Numbered from the stretch's first letter, positions 32,227 to 39,784 are shown. The stretch is DNA of 45,877 bases from Streptomyces lateritius (GCF_014649715.1 NZ_BMTO01000011.1:205104-250980), one strand, 5' to 3'. Made by a program: numbers and translations. The notes: generated from the sequence alone by a model not told the origin.

Positions 32227-33615
32227 TCAGCCCTGGGCCGTGATGCGGGCCAGGCGCTGAGCCTCCGCGCGCGCGTCGCGGGCGATCGCCTCTTCGTCCG
32301 CGAACAGCAGGCGGTTGTTCTCGACGATCTGCTTGCCGTTGACGAAAGAGGCCGTCACCGGAGCGGCGGCGCCGAAGACGATCGCGGTCACCGGGTCGGC
32401 GATCGAGGAGTGACCGAGCCCGTCGATCTTCCAGAGCACGAAGTCGGCGAGCTTGCCCGCCTCCAGCGAACCGATCGAGTCGGCCCGGCCGAGGACCTGC
32501 GCGCCACCGTACGTACCGAGGCGCAGGGCCTGGCGGGCGTTGAGCGCGGCCTCGCGGTGGGCGCCGAGGCGGTTGACGAGGAGCGCGTTGCGCAGCTCGG
32601 TATGGAGCTCGCCCGACTCGTTGGAGGCCGTGCCGTCGACACCCAGGCCGACCGGCACGCCCGCCTTGAGCATGTCGGGGACCCGGGCGATGCCGGCGGC
32701 GAGGCGCGCGTTGGAGGAGGGGCAGTGCGCCACACCCGTACCGGTACGGGCGAAGGCGGCGATGTCGGAGTCGTTCATGTGGACGCAGTGCGCCATCCAC
32801 ACGTCCTCACCGAGGAAGCCGGTGGACTCGAAGTAGTCGGTCGGGCCCATGCCGAAGAGCTCGTGGCAGAACTTCTCCTCCTCCACCGTCTCCGAGCCGT
32901 GGGTGTGCATGCGCACCCCGAGGCGGCGGGCCAGCTCGGCACCCTCCTTGAGCAGACGGGTGGAGATGGAGAAGGGGGAGCAGGGGGCGACGGCGACCTG
33001 GGTCATCGCGTCGAAGGAGGCGTCGTGGAACTTCTTGACCGTCTCCTCGGTCGCGGCGAGCGCGCCCTCGGTCGTCTCGACGGCGAAGTCCGGCGGCAGG
33101 AAGCCGTCCTTCTCGCTCATGTCCATCGAGCCGCGGGCCAGGGTGAAGCGCACGCCCATGTCGGAGGCGGCGCCGATGATGGCGCCCGACAGGTCGCCGG
33201 AGTTCTTCGGGTAGACGTAGTGGTGGTCCATGGCGGTGGTGACGCCGCCGCGGGCCATCATGGCCAGCGAGCCCTGGGCGGCGACGCGGACCATCGACTC
33301 GTCGATGCGGGCCCAGGTCGGGTAGAGCGCGACCAGCCAGTTGAAGAGGTTGTGGTCGGTGGCCAGGCCCCGGGTGATCCACTGGTAGAAGTGGTGGTGC
33401 GTGTTGATCAGACCGGGCGTCACCAGATGACCGGTGGCGTCGATCCGGCGTACCACGTTCTCCAGGCCCTCGGGCGCCTTGCCGGCGCCGATGGACTCGA
33501 TCTTGTTGCCGGCGACGACCAGGTACCCGGAGGCGTACTCGGTGTCGTTGGCGTCCACGGTCGCGATCGCACAGTTCTCGATGACGATGCGCTGGGCTGC
33601 CGAAGGTGCTGCCAT
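32227..33615 (-). CDS. 8-Oxoguanine/guanine-type deaminase (amidohydrolase)
   Basis: A 462-residue zinc amidohydrolase of the subtype that deaminates 8-oxoguanine (to urate) or guanine (to xanthine). Metal and substrate residues are in TPGLINTHHHFYQW, MHTHGSETVEEE, MAHCVHMND and LGVDGTASNE. HHHFYQ is characteristic of the 8-oxoguanine deaminase branch; classical guanine deaminases have PGFVDTHIH. ATG at 33615 has AAGGAA upstream. It lies 48 nt downstream of an NCS2 permease and in the same direction as the uricase operon. Its product, urate, would feed uricase directly. Other amidohydrolases of this group act on triazines or other purines, so activity should be tested. Confidence 0.88.
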   Translation of the reverse strand: MAAPSAAQRIVIENCAIATVDANDTEYASGYLVVAGNKIESIGAGKAPEGLENVVRRIDATGHLVTPGLINTHHHFYQWITRGLATDHNLFNWLVALYPTWARIDESMVRVAAQGSLAMMARGGVTTAMDHHYVYPKNSGDLSGAIIGAASDMGVRFTLARGSMDMSEKDGFLPPDFAVETTEGALAATEETVKKFHDASFDAMTQVAVAPCSPFSISTRLLKEGAELARRLGVRMHTHGSETVEEEKFCHELFGMGPTDYFESTGFLGEDVWMAHCVHMNDSDIAAFARTGTGVAHCPSSNARLAAGIARVPDMLKAGVPVGLGVDGTASNESGELHTELRNALLVNRLGAHREAALNARQALRLGTYGGAQVLGRADSIGSLEAGKLADFVLWKIDGLGHSSIADPVTAIVFGAAAPVTASFVNGKQIVENNRLLFADEEAIARDARAEAQRLARITAQG

Positions 33616-33663
33616 GGCGGTGGTTCCTTCATTCCTCTGCGGTGGTGTGGGCACGGCAGGACC

Positions 33664-35070
33664 CTAGGAGGATTTGAGTGCCGGGGCCGCGTGACGGCTC
33701 CGGGTGCCGAGATGGTGGAAGAACAGGTTGAGCGTGACCGCGGCCAGCGCTCCGGCGCTGATCCCGGAGCCGAGCACGGTCCGTGCCCAGGCGGGGAAGT
33801 CCGCGTAGAAGGTGGGCGCGGCGAGCGGGATGATGCCCGCTCCGAGCGCCACGGCCACCAGGACGATGTTGGAGCTGTCGTCGAGCCCGGCTTCGGAGAG
33901 GGTACGGATACCGCTGACCGCGATCGAGCCGAAGAGGACGATGCCGGCGCCTCCGAGGACGGGCATCGGCACCATGGAGACGACCGCGCCGAGGACCGGG
34001 AAGGCGCCGAGGACCAGCAGGGCGCCACCGGCGGCGGCGACGACGTAGCGGGAGCGGACCCGGGTCAGCGAGACCACGCCGACGTTCTGGGCGAAGGCCG
34101 AGGTCGGGAAGCCGCCGAAGACGGGGCCGAGGAGGGTCGCGACGCCGTCGGTCCGCAGGCCGCGGGTGATCGTCCTCCCGTCGCCGCGGCGCTCGCAGAT
34201 CTCGCCGAGGGCGAGCATGCCGGCGCTGGACTCGGTCATGAGGACGAGCATCACGATGCACAGGGACAGGATCGCGGCGGGCTGGAACTCCGGTGCGCCG
34301 AAGGCGAAGGGCGAGGGCAGTGCCGCGACCGGCGCTTCCCTCAGGGCGGAGAAGTCGGCCATCCCGAAGGGGATCGCGGCGAGCGTGCCGATGAAGAGAC
34401 CGAGCAGCAGGGCGATCTGCTTGAGGAAGCCCTTGCCGAAGCGCTGGAAGAGCAGGATCACGACGAGCGTGACGGCGGCGAGCGCGAGGTACTTGCCGGC
34501 GCCGAAGTCGACGGCTTCCTTGTCGCCGCCCTGGGCCCAGCTCACCGGTACGGGCATCAGGGTGACGCCGATGAGGGTGATCACGACGCCGGTGACGAGC
34601 GGCGGGAAGAAGCGCAGGAGCCGGCCGAAGAAGGGGCCGACGGCGAGGCAGAAGCCTCCGGCGACCATCACCGCGCCGTAGATGGCGGGGAGTTGGTGGC
34701 CAGGGGCGCTGGTCTCGGCGATCGCGAGCATCGGTGCGATGCCGGCGGAGGAGGCGGCGTTGACGAACGGGAGCCGGTTTCCGGCGAACCGTCCGGCACC
34801 GATGGTCTGCAGGATCGTGGCACAGCCGGCGATGAGCAGGCTCGCGGCGATGAGGCGGGTCATCCCGGCGGCGTCCAGGCCGACCGCCTGGCCGATGATC
34901 AGCGGAGGGGTGACGACGCCCGCGTACATGGCCGCGATGTGCTGGAGTGCGGCGGGTACGAGCCGCGAGGCGGGAAGCTTCTCGTCCACCGGGTGGACCT
35001 CGGTCGAGGTGGCCGGCGGGGTGGAACACGGGTCTCCGGCAGGTGCCGGCCCCGTTGCGGGCTGTGCCAT
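33664..35070 (-). CDS. NCS2 nucleobase:cation symporter, second paralogue
   Basis: A 468-residue purine permease closely similar to the one at 30416-31870. It has AALQHIAAMYAG, the helix MTESSAGMLALGE and the NAT signature QNVGVVSLTRVRSR. About 12-14 transmembrane helices are apparent. ATG at 35070 lies 72 nt after the uricase stop and the gene ends 48 nt before the deaminase start, so it is inside the operon uraD-uraH-uricase-permease-deaminase. This position suggests urate, xanthine or an oxidised purine as substrate. Keeping two close paralogues within 4 kb implies either different substrates or different affinities. Confidence 0.94.
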   Translation of the reverse strand: MAQPATGPAPAGDPCSTPPATSTEVHPVDEKLPASRLVPAALQHIAAMYAGVVTPPLIIGQAVGLDAAGMTRLIAASLLIAGCATILQTIGAGRFAGNRLPFVNAASSAGIAPMLAIAETSAPGHQLPAIYGAVMVAGGFCLAVGPFFGRLLRFFPPLVTGVVITLIGVTLMPVPVSWAQGGDKEAVDFGAGKYLALAAVTLVVILLFQRFGKGFLKQIALLLGLFIGTLAAIPFGMADFSALREAPVAALPSPFAFGAPEFQPAAILSLCIVMLVLMTESSAGMLALGEICERRGDGRTITRGLRTDGVATLLGPVFGGFPTSAFAQNVGVVSLTRVRSRYVVAAAGGALLVLGAFPVLGAVVSMVPMPVLGGAGIVLFGSIAVSGIRTLSEAGLDDSSNIVLVAVALGAGIIPLAAPTFYADFPAWARTVLGSGISAGALAAVTLNLFFHHLGTRSRHAAPALKSS

Positions 35071-35142
35071 GGGTACGTCCCTCCGGTCTGGTGGCCGCCC
35101 CCGCCCGACTGCGGGCGGGCGGAGGCGATCACGCAGGGCCGC

Positions 35143-36066
35143 TTAGAGGTTGGTCATGTCGACCGGGATCTGCGCCGTGGCTCCGTCGCGCAGCACGGTG
35201 GCCTCGATCAGGCCGTACGGGCGGTCGGCGGCGTAGTAGACCTCGTTGTCGTTCTTGAGCCCGAAGGGCTCCAGGTCCACCAGGAAGTGGTGCTTGTTCG
35301 GGAGCGAGAAGCGGACCTCGTCGATCTCCGAGCGATGGCTGATGATCCGGGTGGCCATCTGGTACAGCGTCTGCTGCAGCGAGTACGAGTACGTCTCCGC
35401 GAAGGCCTGGAGCATGTGCTTGCGCGTCTGCTCGTAGGACTTCTCCCAGTTGGGCATCCGCTGCTCGTCGTCGGTCCAGTTGAACCGCCAGCGGCCGGAG
35501 ACCTGCGTGGCCAGGATGCGGTCGTACGCCTCCTGGAGCGTCGTGTACTTGTCCTTGATGTAGCCCCAGAACTCCGAGTTGGTGGAGTTCATGACGACGA
35601 GGTCCTTGAGGCCGGAGATGACCTCCCACTTCTCACCGTCGTACGTGATCTGGGTGACGCGGGTCTCCTGGCCCTTGCGGGCGAAGGAGTGGTTGACGTC
35701 GTCGGCGCCGATGAACTTGGAGTTGGCGTCGGAGGTGGCGATGCGCTCCCAGGAGTACTCCTCGATCCGGATCCGGGCCCGGTGGATGGGCTCCTGGCTG
35801 GTCACGAAGTGACGCGCCAGGTGGATGCCGAACTGCTCGGCCGACTCGATCCCGTACTCCTTGGCGAAGGCGTAGACGGTGTTCTTCGTCGTGTCGGTGG
35901 GCAGGCAGTGGGCGTTGGAGCCGGTGAGGTGGACGTCGTCGAGGTCGCCGGAGAGGGCGACGGAGACGTTCAGGTCCTTGATGTGGTGGGTGTCGCCGTC
36001 CCGCGTGATCTTGACGACGCGGTTCTCTGCTTTGCCGTACTGGTTCTGGCCGAGAATCGTGGGCAT
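35143..36066 (-). CDS. pucL: Urate oxidase (uricase)
   Basis: Cofactor-free oxidation of urate by O2 to 5-hydroxyisourate with release of H2O2. The 307-residue protein is two T-fold domains, the normal size. The catalytic Lys and Thr are in QYGKAENRV (K12) and CLPTDTTKNT, and the partner His is in LPNKHHFLVDLEPFG. IEEYSWERI and WRFNWTDDEQRMPNW are also family-typical. The ATG at 36066 lies 5 nt after the HIU hydrolase stop, so the two are co-translated. The whole operon is driven from the promoter at 37023-37052. The peroxide product fits with the co-regulated catalase gene at 39852. Confidence 0.97.
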   Translation of the reverse strand: MPTILGQNQYGKAENRVVKITRDGDTHHIKDLNVSVALSGDLDDVHLTGSNAHCLPTDTTKNTVYAFAKEYGIESAEQFGIHLARHFVTSQEPIHRARIRIEEYSWERIATSDANSKFIGADDVNHSFARKGQETRVTQITYDGEKWEVISGLKDLVVMNSTNSEFWGYIKDKYTTLQEAYDRILATQVSGRWRFNWTDDEQRMPNWEKSYEQTRKHMLQAFAETYSYSLQQTLYQMATRIISHRSEIDEVRFSLPNKHHFLVDLEPFGLKNDNEVYYAADRPYGLIEATVLRDGATAQIPVDMTNL

Positions 36067-36071
36067 GTCTG

Positions 36072-36461
36072 CTAGCTCCCTCGGTAAACGGAGTAGCCGA
36101 ACGGGTTGAGCAGCAGCGGTACGTGGTAGTGCTCGCCCGGCTTGACGGTGAACGTGATCGCCACCTCCGGGAAGAACGCACCGCTGTCCCTTACGCGGGG
36201 GGCGTCCTGCTGCGCCTCGGCTTGCTTCTTGGAGAAGTACTCCTCGACCTCGAAGTCGAGTCGTACGTGGGTCGTGCCCTCCGGCAGGGCCGGCAGGTCC
36301 TTGCAGCGCCCGTCCGCGTCGGTGGCGGAGCCACCGAGTGCGACCCACTCCGCGTCGAAGCCGCTGCGGGCCGCGAGCGTGATGGCGACGCCCTCGGCGG
36401 GGCGGCCGATGCTGGTGTCCAGGATGTGCGTGGAGACCGAGGCGGTGGTGTCGGTGCTCAT
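36072..36461 (-). CDS. uraH: 5-Hydroxyisourate hydrolase (transthyretin-related)
   Basis: Hydrolyses 5-hydroxyisourate to OHCU, the second step after uricase. The 129-residue protein has the N-terminal catalytic His in VSTHILDTSIGRPA, Arg in ATDADGRCKDLP, the beta-strand HYHVPLLLNPFGYSVY, and the C-terminal tetrapeptide YRGS that defines HIU hydrolases and distinguishes them from vertebrate transthyretin. A typical insertion rich in Lys/Gln/Glu (FSKKQAEAQQDAP) is present. The ATG overlaps the OHCU decarboxylase stop (ATGA). It sits in pathway order between the decarboxylase and uricase. Confidence 0.97.
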   Translation of the reverse strand: MSTDTTASVSTHILDTSIGRPAEGVAITLAARSGFDAEWVALGGSATDADGRCKDLPALPEGTTHVRLDFEVEEYFSKKQAEAQQDAPRVRDSGAFFPEVAITFTVKPGEHYHVPLLLNPFGYSVYRGS

Positions 36462-36973
36462 GCGGCGCTCTCTTCCTCTACGAGACGGGTCAGGCGGATG
36501 CGGTTGATCTTGCCCAGTTCGGTGCGGACGATCTCCCGCTCCTGCTCGGGCGAGTGCTCGATCCGCTCGCGGACCGCGTCGCGCATCTCTTCGCCGGTCT
36601 TACCGGTGGCGCAGATCAGGAAGACATGACCGAACTTGTCCTGGTAGGCCAGGTTGAGTTCGAGCATCTCGGCCTTGAGCTCCTCGGAGGCGCCGGCCAT
36701 CCCGCTCTGCTCGCGGGAGGAGGTCGGGTCCCCGGCCTTCGGACGACCGATCGGCGGGTGGCCCGCCATCGCCTCGGCCAGATCCTCGGCGGTCAGCTCG
36801 GCCATGGCGGCGTCGCTGGCGAGGAAGAGGGCTTCGACGGTGGCGTACGGGCGCTGGGCGAGGATCTTGCTCGCCCACGCCGAACTGGAACACACCTCGT
36901 GGAGCGCGGCGACAGCGTCGCTGTCCGCCGAGGTGTTGAACCGGGTGAGGCCCGGTGTCGTACCTGAAGTCAC
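36458..36973 (-). CDS. uraD: 2-Oxo-4-hydroxy-4-carboxy-5-ureidoimidazoline (OHCU) decarboxylase
   Basis: Converts OHCU stereospecifically to (S)-allantoin. The 171-residue helical protein has the catalytic His in GHPPIGRPK, followed by the conserved SSREQSGM and YQDKFGHVFLICATGKT, all signatures of UraD. The GTG start at 36973 is preceded by GGAGG at 7 nt. It is the first gene of the operon uraD-uraH-uricase-permease-deaminase. Its promoter (37023-37052) has a -35 element lying inside the 17-bp palindrome at 37048-37064, so the whole route from urate to allantoin should respond to one repressor. Confidence 0.96.
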   Translation of the reverse strand: MTSGTTPGLTRFNTSADSDAVAALHEVCSSSAWASKILAQRPYATVEALFLASDAAMAELTAEDLAEAMAGHPPIGRPKAGDPTSSREQSGMAGASEELKAEMLELNLAYQDKFGHVFLICATGKTGEEMRDAVRERIEHSPEQEREIVRTELGKINRIRLTRLVEEESAA

Positions 36974-37022
36974 GGGAAGCCTCCGTGGCTGTTTTTCGCT
37001 GTGCGTCGGACGGGCTGCGGAT

Positions 37023-37052
37023 AGCTAACGCCCTCCCGCAACACCACGTCAA
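37023..37052 (-). promoter_or_regulatory. Promoter of the uraD-uraH-uricase operon
   Basis: On the minus strand the -35 TTGACG (37047-37052) is followed by an 18-bp spacer and -10 TTAGCT (37023-37028). The -35 lies in the right arm of the palindrome at 37048-37064. The arrangement is the same, base for base in the core, as in the catalase promoter at 39768-39809. Confidence 0.65.
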
Positions 37053-37064
37053 CACTTTGTTGAA
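37048..37064. promoter_or_regulatory. 17-bp operator overlapping the uricase-operon -35
   Basis: Read on the minus strand: TTCAAC-AAAGT-GTTGAC. Eleven of the 12 arm bases match the allB site, and 16 of 17 match the catalase site (TTCAAC-AAACT-GTTGAC). Overlap with the -35 hexamer predicts repression. Confidence 0.8.
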
Positions 37065-37080
37065 AACTCGGCCACACAAA

Positions 37081-37110
37081 AGCCGTCGTCCCGACATCCG
37101 GACGACGGCT
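37081..37110 (-). terminator. Intrinsic terminator of the thiamine-binding/HTH gene pair
   Basis: AGCCGTCGTCC (37081-37091) and GGACGACGGCT (37100-37110) form an 11-bp perfect stem with an 8-nt loop. Read leftwards the stem is followed by TTTGTG, a short T-run. It separates the HTH gene from the uricase-operon promoter just downstream. Confidence 0.85.
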
Positions 37111-37130
37111 CATGGCCAACACATGATCAA

Positions 37131-37499
37131 CTAGCCGTTCTTGGCGGCGTTTTCCCTGTTCAGGTAGTTGTACACGGTGAACCGGCTGACACCCAGTGCC
37201 CCGGCCACCGTCTCCACCCCGTGCCGCACGGAGAAGGCGCCGCGGGCTTCGAGCAGGCGGACCACCTCCTGCTTGGCCTTGCGGTCGAGCTCGGCCAGCG
37301 GCATCCCGTGCCGCCGTTCCATCGCGGCAAGGATGTGGTCGAGCGAGTCGGAGAGCTGCGGCAGCCGGACGGCGAGGACGTCCTCGCCCTCCCAGGCGAG
37401 GACCACGTCGTCGGGCTCGGCCTGCTCGGGGCCCAGTATCTCCGCGCCCATCGCGTCGGCCAGCGGCTTCACCGCGGCGACCAGGGGGTGTTCGTTCAC
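37131..37499 (-). CDS. Small helix-turn-helix protein with YheO/DauR-type C-terminal domain
   Basis: A 122-residue putative DNA-binding protein. The N-terminal half (EHPLVAAVKPLADAMGAEIL, then VVLAWEGEDVLAVRLPQ) forms a small ordered domain. The C-terminal half ends VETVAGALGVSRFTVYNYLN, the helix-turn-helix pattern found at the C-terminus of YheO/DauR-like regulators, though the usual PAS-like sensor is missing. Its GTG start overlaps the stop of the thiamine-binding-fold gene. A sharp terminator follows, then the uricase-operon promoter. It is the only other candidate regulator within the purine cluster besides AllR, and could be the protein behind the second palindrome. Confidence 0.8.
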   Translation of the reverse strand: MNEHPLVAAVKPLADAMGAEILGPEQAEPDDVVLAWEGEDVLAVRLPQLSDSLDHILAAMERRHGMPLAELDRKAKQEVVRLLEARGAFSVRHGVETVAGALGVSRFTVYNYLNRENAAKNG

Positions 37500-37759
37500 T
37501 TCTCGCCCTCCCTGGCACCGTCGATCACGTTGACCTGGAGGGAGACACGGGTCGCGCCGGCCGCCAGGGACCTGCGCAGCAGGGCGTCGACGGCGGTCAG
37601 CACCTCGTCGGCGGCGCCCTCCGCCGTATTGCCGAAGGGGCCGACGTCGACCGCGTCGAGCTCGGCCGCCTGGATGACCTCACGCGCCACGACGGCGTGC
37701 GCGGGCGCCTCGTCCAGGTCGAACGGCTCGGTCGTGAACTCCACTCTCAAACGCACCAT
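37496..37759 (-). CDS. Thiamine-binding/MTH1187-fold small protein
   Basis: An 87-residue protein starting MVRLRVEFTTEPFDLDEAP and ending TRVSLQVNVIDGAREGEK. It has the ferredoxin-like beta-alpha-beta arrangement of the thiamine-binding (MTH1187/YqgV, formerly DUF77) family, with the characteristic strand at the C-terminus. The family binds thiamine or related small molecules. In this cluster it could sense a ligand for the overlapping HTH gene or support the thiamine-diphosphate enzyme glyoxylate carboligase, which is not in the window; both are speculation. It is divergent from hyi, 137 bp away. Confidence 0.65.
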   Translation of the reverse strand: MVRLRVEFTTEPFDLDEAPAHAVVAREVIQAAELDAVDVGPFGNTAEGAADEVLTAVDALLRRSLAAGATRVSLQVNVIDGAREGEK

Positions 37760-37816
37760 GCCCCCACGCTACTGGCCGGGAGCCGGCCGGCGGCAGCCCG
37801 GAGCGGCGGGGCCCTC

Positions 37817-37846
37817 TTGACACCCCCGCACACCTGCGTGCAACAT
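37817..37846 (+). promoter_or_regulatory. hyi promoter
   Basis: -35 TTGACA (37817-37822), an 18-bp spacer, -10 CAACAT (37841-37846). The -35 is a perfect consensus. Two TTCC-N7 repeats follow at once, covering the presumed transcription start. Confidence 0.6.
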
Positions 37847-37881
37847 TCCGTCAGACAGAAACTTACTTCCGCAATACGGAA
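37846..37881. promoter_or_regulatory. Tandem TTCC-N7-GGAA operator sites in front of hyi
   Basis: A perfect palindrome TTCCG-CAATA-CGGAA lies at 37867-37881, and an imperfect copy TTCC-GTCAGAC-AGAA at 37846-37860. They are 21 bp apart, two helical turns, so two dimers could bind the same face. Both lie just downstream of the -10 element. The second also abuts the ribosome binding site AAGGAG. Confidence 0.65.
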
Positions 37882-37896
37882 GGAGCGCCGCCCCTC

Positions 37897-38730
37897 ATGG
37901 GATACACGGACCAGCGCTTCGATGTGAACCTGTCGATCCTCTTCACGGAACTCCCGCTCCTGGAGCGCCCCGCGGCCGCCGCCGCGGCGGGCTTCACCGC
38001 GGTCGAGCTGTGGTGGCCCTGGATCGACACCGCCACCCCCGACCAGAGCGAGCTCGACGCGCTCAAGAAGGCTCTGGACGACGCCGGCACCCAGCTGGTG
38101 GGCCTGAACTTCTACGCCGGACAGCTGCCTGGACCGGACCGGGGCGCCCTCTCGGTGCCCGGTGAGGAGTCGGACCGCTTCCGCGCCAACATCGAAGTGG
38201 CGGCCGACTTCGCCGCCTCGGTCGGCTGCAAGGCGCTCAACGCGCTCTACGGAAACCGCGTCGACGGCGTCGACCCGCAGATCCAGGACTCCCTCGCCCT
38301 GGAGAACCTGGTCCTCGCCGCCCGCGCCGCCGACCGGATCGGCGCCATCCTGCTGATCGAGACCCTGAACAAGCCGGAGTCGCCGCTCTACCCGCTGGTG
38401 AGCGCCCCCGCCGCGATCGACGTCGTCGACAAGGTCAACGCGGCCACCGGGCTCGGCAACGCCAAGTTCCTCCTCGACATCTACCACCTGTCGATGAACG
38501 GCGAGAACGTGAGCGAGGTCATCGCCCAGTACGCGGACAGGACCGGCCACGTCCAGATCGCCGACAACCCGGGCCGTGGCGCGCCGGGCACCGGCGACCT
38601 GCCGCTGGAGCAGCTCCTCGACGAGCTCAAGAAGGCCGGCTACGACGGCTGGGTCGGCCTGGAGTACAAGGCCGCCGACGCCGCCGCGTCCTTCGAATGG
38701 CTCCCGGCCGAGGCCCGCGCGGCCCGCTGA
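37897..38730 (+). CDS. hyi: Hydroxypyruvate isomerase
   Basis: Interconverts hydroxypyruvate and tartronate semialdehyde. The 277-residue TIM barrel of the xylose-isomerase-like family starts with DVNLSILFTELPLLERP. Family-typical catalytic Glu residues are in ILLIETLN and GLEYKA, and metal-binding residues in FLLDIYHLSMNGE and HVQIADNPGRGAPGTGDL. AAGGAG precedes the ATG at 37897. The tartronate semialdehyde reductase gene follows 41 nt later, so the pair forms an operon for glyoxylate use; glyoxylate carboligase, which makes tartronate semialdehyde, is not between or beside them here. A strong promoter with tandem palindromes precedes it. Confidence 0.95.
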   Translation: MGYTDQRFDVNLSILFTELPLLERPAAAAAAGFTAVELWWPWIDTATPDQSELDALKKALDDAGTQLVGLNFYAGQLPGPDRGALSVPGEESDRFRANIEVAADFAASVGCKALNALYGNRVDGVDPQIQDSLALENLVLAARAADRIGAILLIETLNKPESPLYPLVSAPAAIDVVDKVNAATGLGNAKFLLDIYHLSMNGENVSEVIAQYADRTGHVQIADNPGRGAPGTGDLPLEQLLDELKKAGYDGWVGLEYKAADAAASFEWLPAEARAAR

Positions 38731-38771
38731 CCTCCTCCCCGTACCACCTGTTTTCGAGAGGCACCCTCACC

Positions 38772-39662
38772 ATGAGCACTCTTCCCAAGATCGCGTGGAT
38801 CGGTCTCGGCATCATGGGCTCCCCCATGTCCGAGAACCTGATCAAGGCGGGTTACCCCGTCACCGGCTTCACTCTGGAGCAGGACAAGCTGGACCGCCTC
38901 GCCGCGGCCGGCGGCACCGCCGCCGCGTCGATCGCCGAGGCCGTCAAGGGCGCCGACGTCGTCATCACCATGGTCCCGGCCTCCCCGCAGGTCGAGGCCA
39001 TCGCCTACGGCGAGAACGGCATCCTGGAGAACGCCCGCCAGGGCGCGCTGATCATCGACATGTCGTCGATCACCCCGCAGACCTCCGTCGATCTGGCCAA
39101 GAACGCCAAGGAGAAGGGCATCCGCGTCATCGACGCGCCCGTCTCCGGCGGCGAGGCCGGCGCCATCGAGGCCGTCCTGTCGATCATGGTGGGTGGCGAG
39201 CAGGCCGACTTCGACGAGGCCCTGCCGATCCTCGAGGCCCTCGGCAAGACCATCGTCCTGTGCGGTCCGCACGGCTCCGGCCAGACGGTGAAGGCCGCCA
39301 ACCAGCTCATCGTCGCGGTCAACATCCAGGCCTGCGCCGAGGCCGTCGTCTTCCTCGAGAAGTCCGGCGTGAACCTCCAGGCCGCCCTGGACGTCCTCAA
39401 CGGCGGCCTGGCCGGTTCCACGGTCCTGACCCGCAAGAAGGACAACTTCCTGAACCGGGACTTCAAGCCCGGCTTCCGGATCGACCTGCACCACAAGGAC
39501 ATGGGCATCGTCACCGACGCCGCCCGCAACGTCGGCGCGGCCCTTCCGGTCGGTGCCGTCGTCGCCCAGCTCGTCGCCTCGCTGCGTGCGCAGGGCGACG
39601 GCGGCCTGGACCACTCGGCCCTGCTGCGCGCCGTCGAGCGCCTCTCCGGCCAGCAGGTCTGA
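38772..39662 (+). CDS. glxR: 2-Hydroxy-3-oxopropionate (tartronate semialdehyde) reductase
   Basis: Reduces tartronate semialdehyde to D-glycerate with NAD(P)H. The 296-residue beta-hydroxyacid dehydrogenase has the Rossmann motif GLGIMGSPM (residues 12-20), a substrate-binding DAPVSGGEAGA, and the catalytic Lys region GQTVKAANQLIV. The C-terminal helix bundle contains DLHHKDMGIVTDAA. ATG at 38772 begins the mature Rossmann strand; an upstream frame of 25 residues is not preceded by a ribosome binding site. It is the partner of hyi. Catalase follows 189 nt later with a promoter of its own. Confidence 0.95.
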   Translation: MSTLPKIAWIGLGIMGSPMSENLIKAGYPVTGFTLEQDKLDRLAAAGGTAAASIAEAVKGADVVITMVPASPQVEAIAYGENGILENARQGALIIDMSSITPQTSVDLAKNAKEKGIRVIDAPVSGGEAGAIEAVLSIMVGGEQADFDEALPILEALGKTIVLCGPHGSGQTVKAANQLIVAVNIQACAEAVVFLEKSGVNLQAALDVLNGGLAGSTVLTRKKDNFLNRDFKPGFRIDLHHKDMGIVTDAARNVGAALPVGAVVAQLVASLRAQGDGGLDHSALLRAVERLSGQQV

Positions 39663-39767
39663 CCCCCCGCCCCCGAGAAGGGGCCCCGGATTTCCGGACG
39701 GCGGCGGCGCTGACACCTGTCCTGTCGCGCCCAGGCGTCGTCGCCGTCCGGAACACCACACTTCATT

Positions 39768-39784
39768 TTCAACAAACTGTTGAC
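39768..39784. promoter_or_regulatory. 17-bp operator overlapping the catalase -35
   Basis: TTCAAC-AAACT-GTTGAC matches the uricase-operon site at 16 of 17 positions (TTCAAC-AAAGT-GTTGAC), and the following GT is also the same. Its right arm contains the -35 TTGACG. Confidence 0.8.

Noticed and set aside
31945..36075. A 1376-codon open frame on the plus strand across the permease, deaminase and uricase genes
   Set aside because: It is antisense to five clearly recognisable proteins and its translation is low-complexity Asp/Gly/Arg/Ala, a known effect of GC-rich third positions. The minus-strand genes carry all the motifs.
36072..36461. Transthyretin-like hormone carrier as a label for this gene
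   Set aside because: The C-terminal YRGS and the uricase operon context identify a hydroxyisourate hydrolase.
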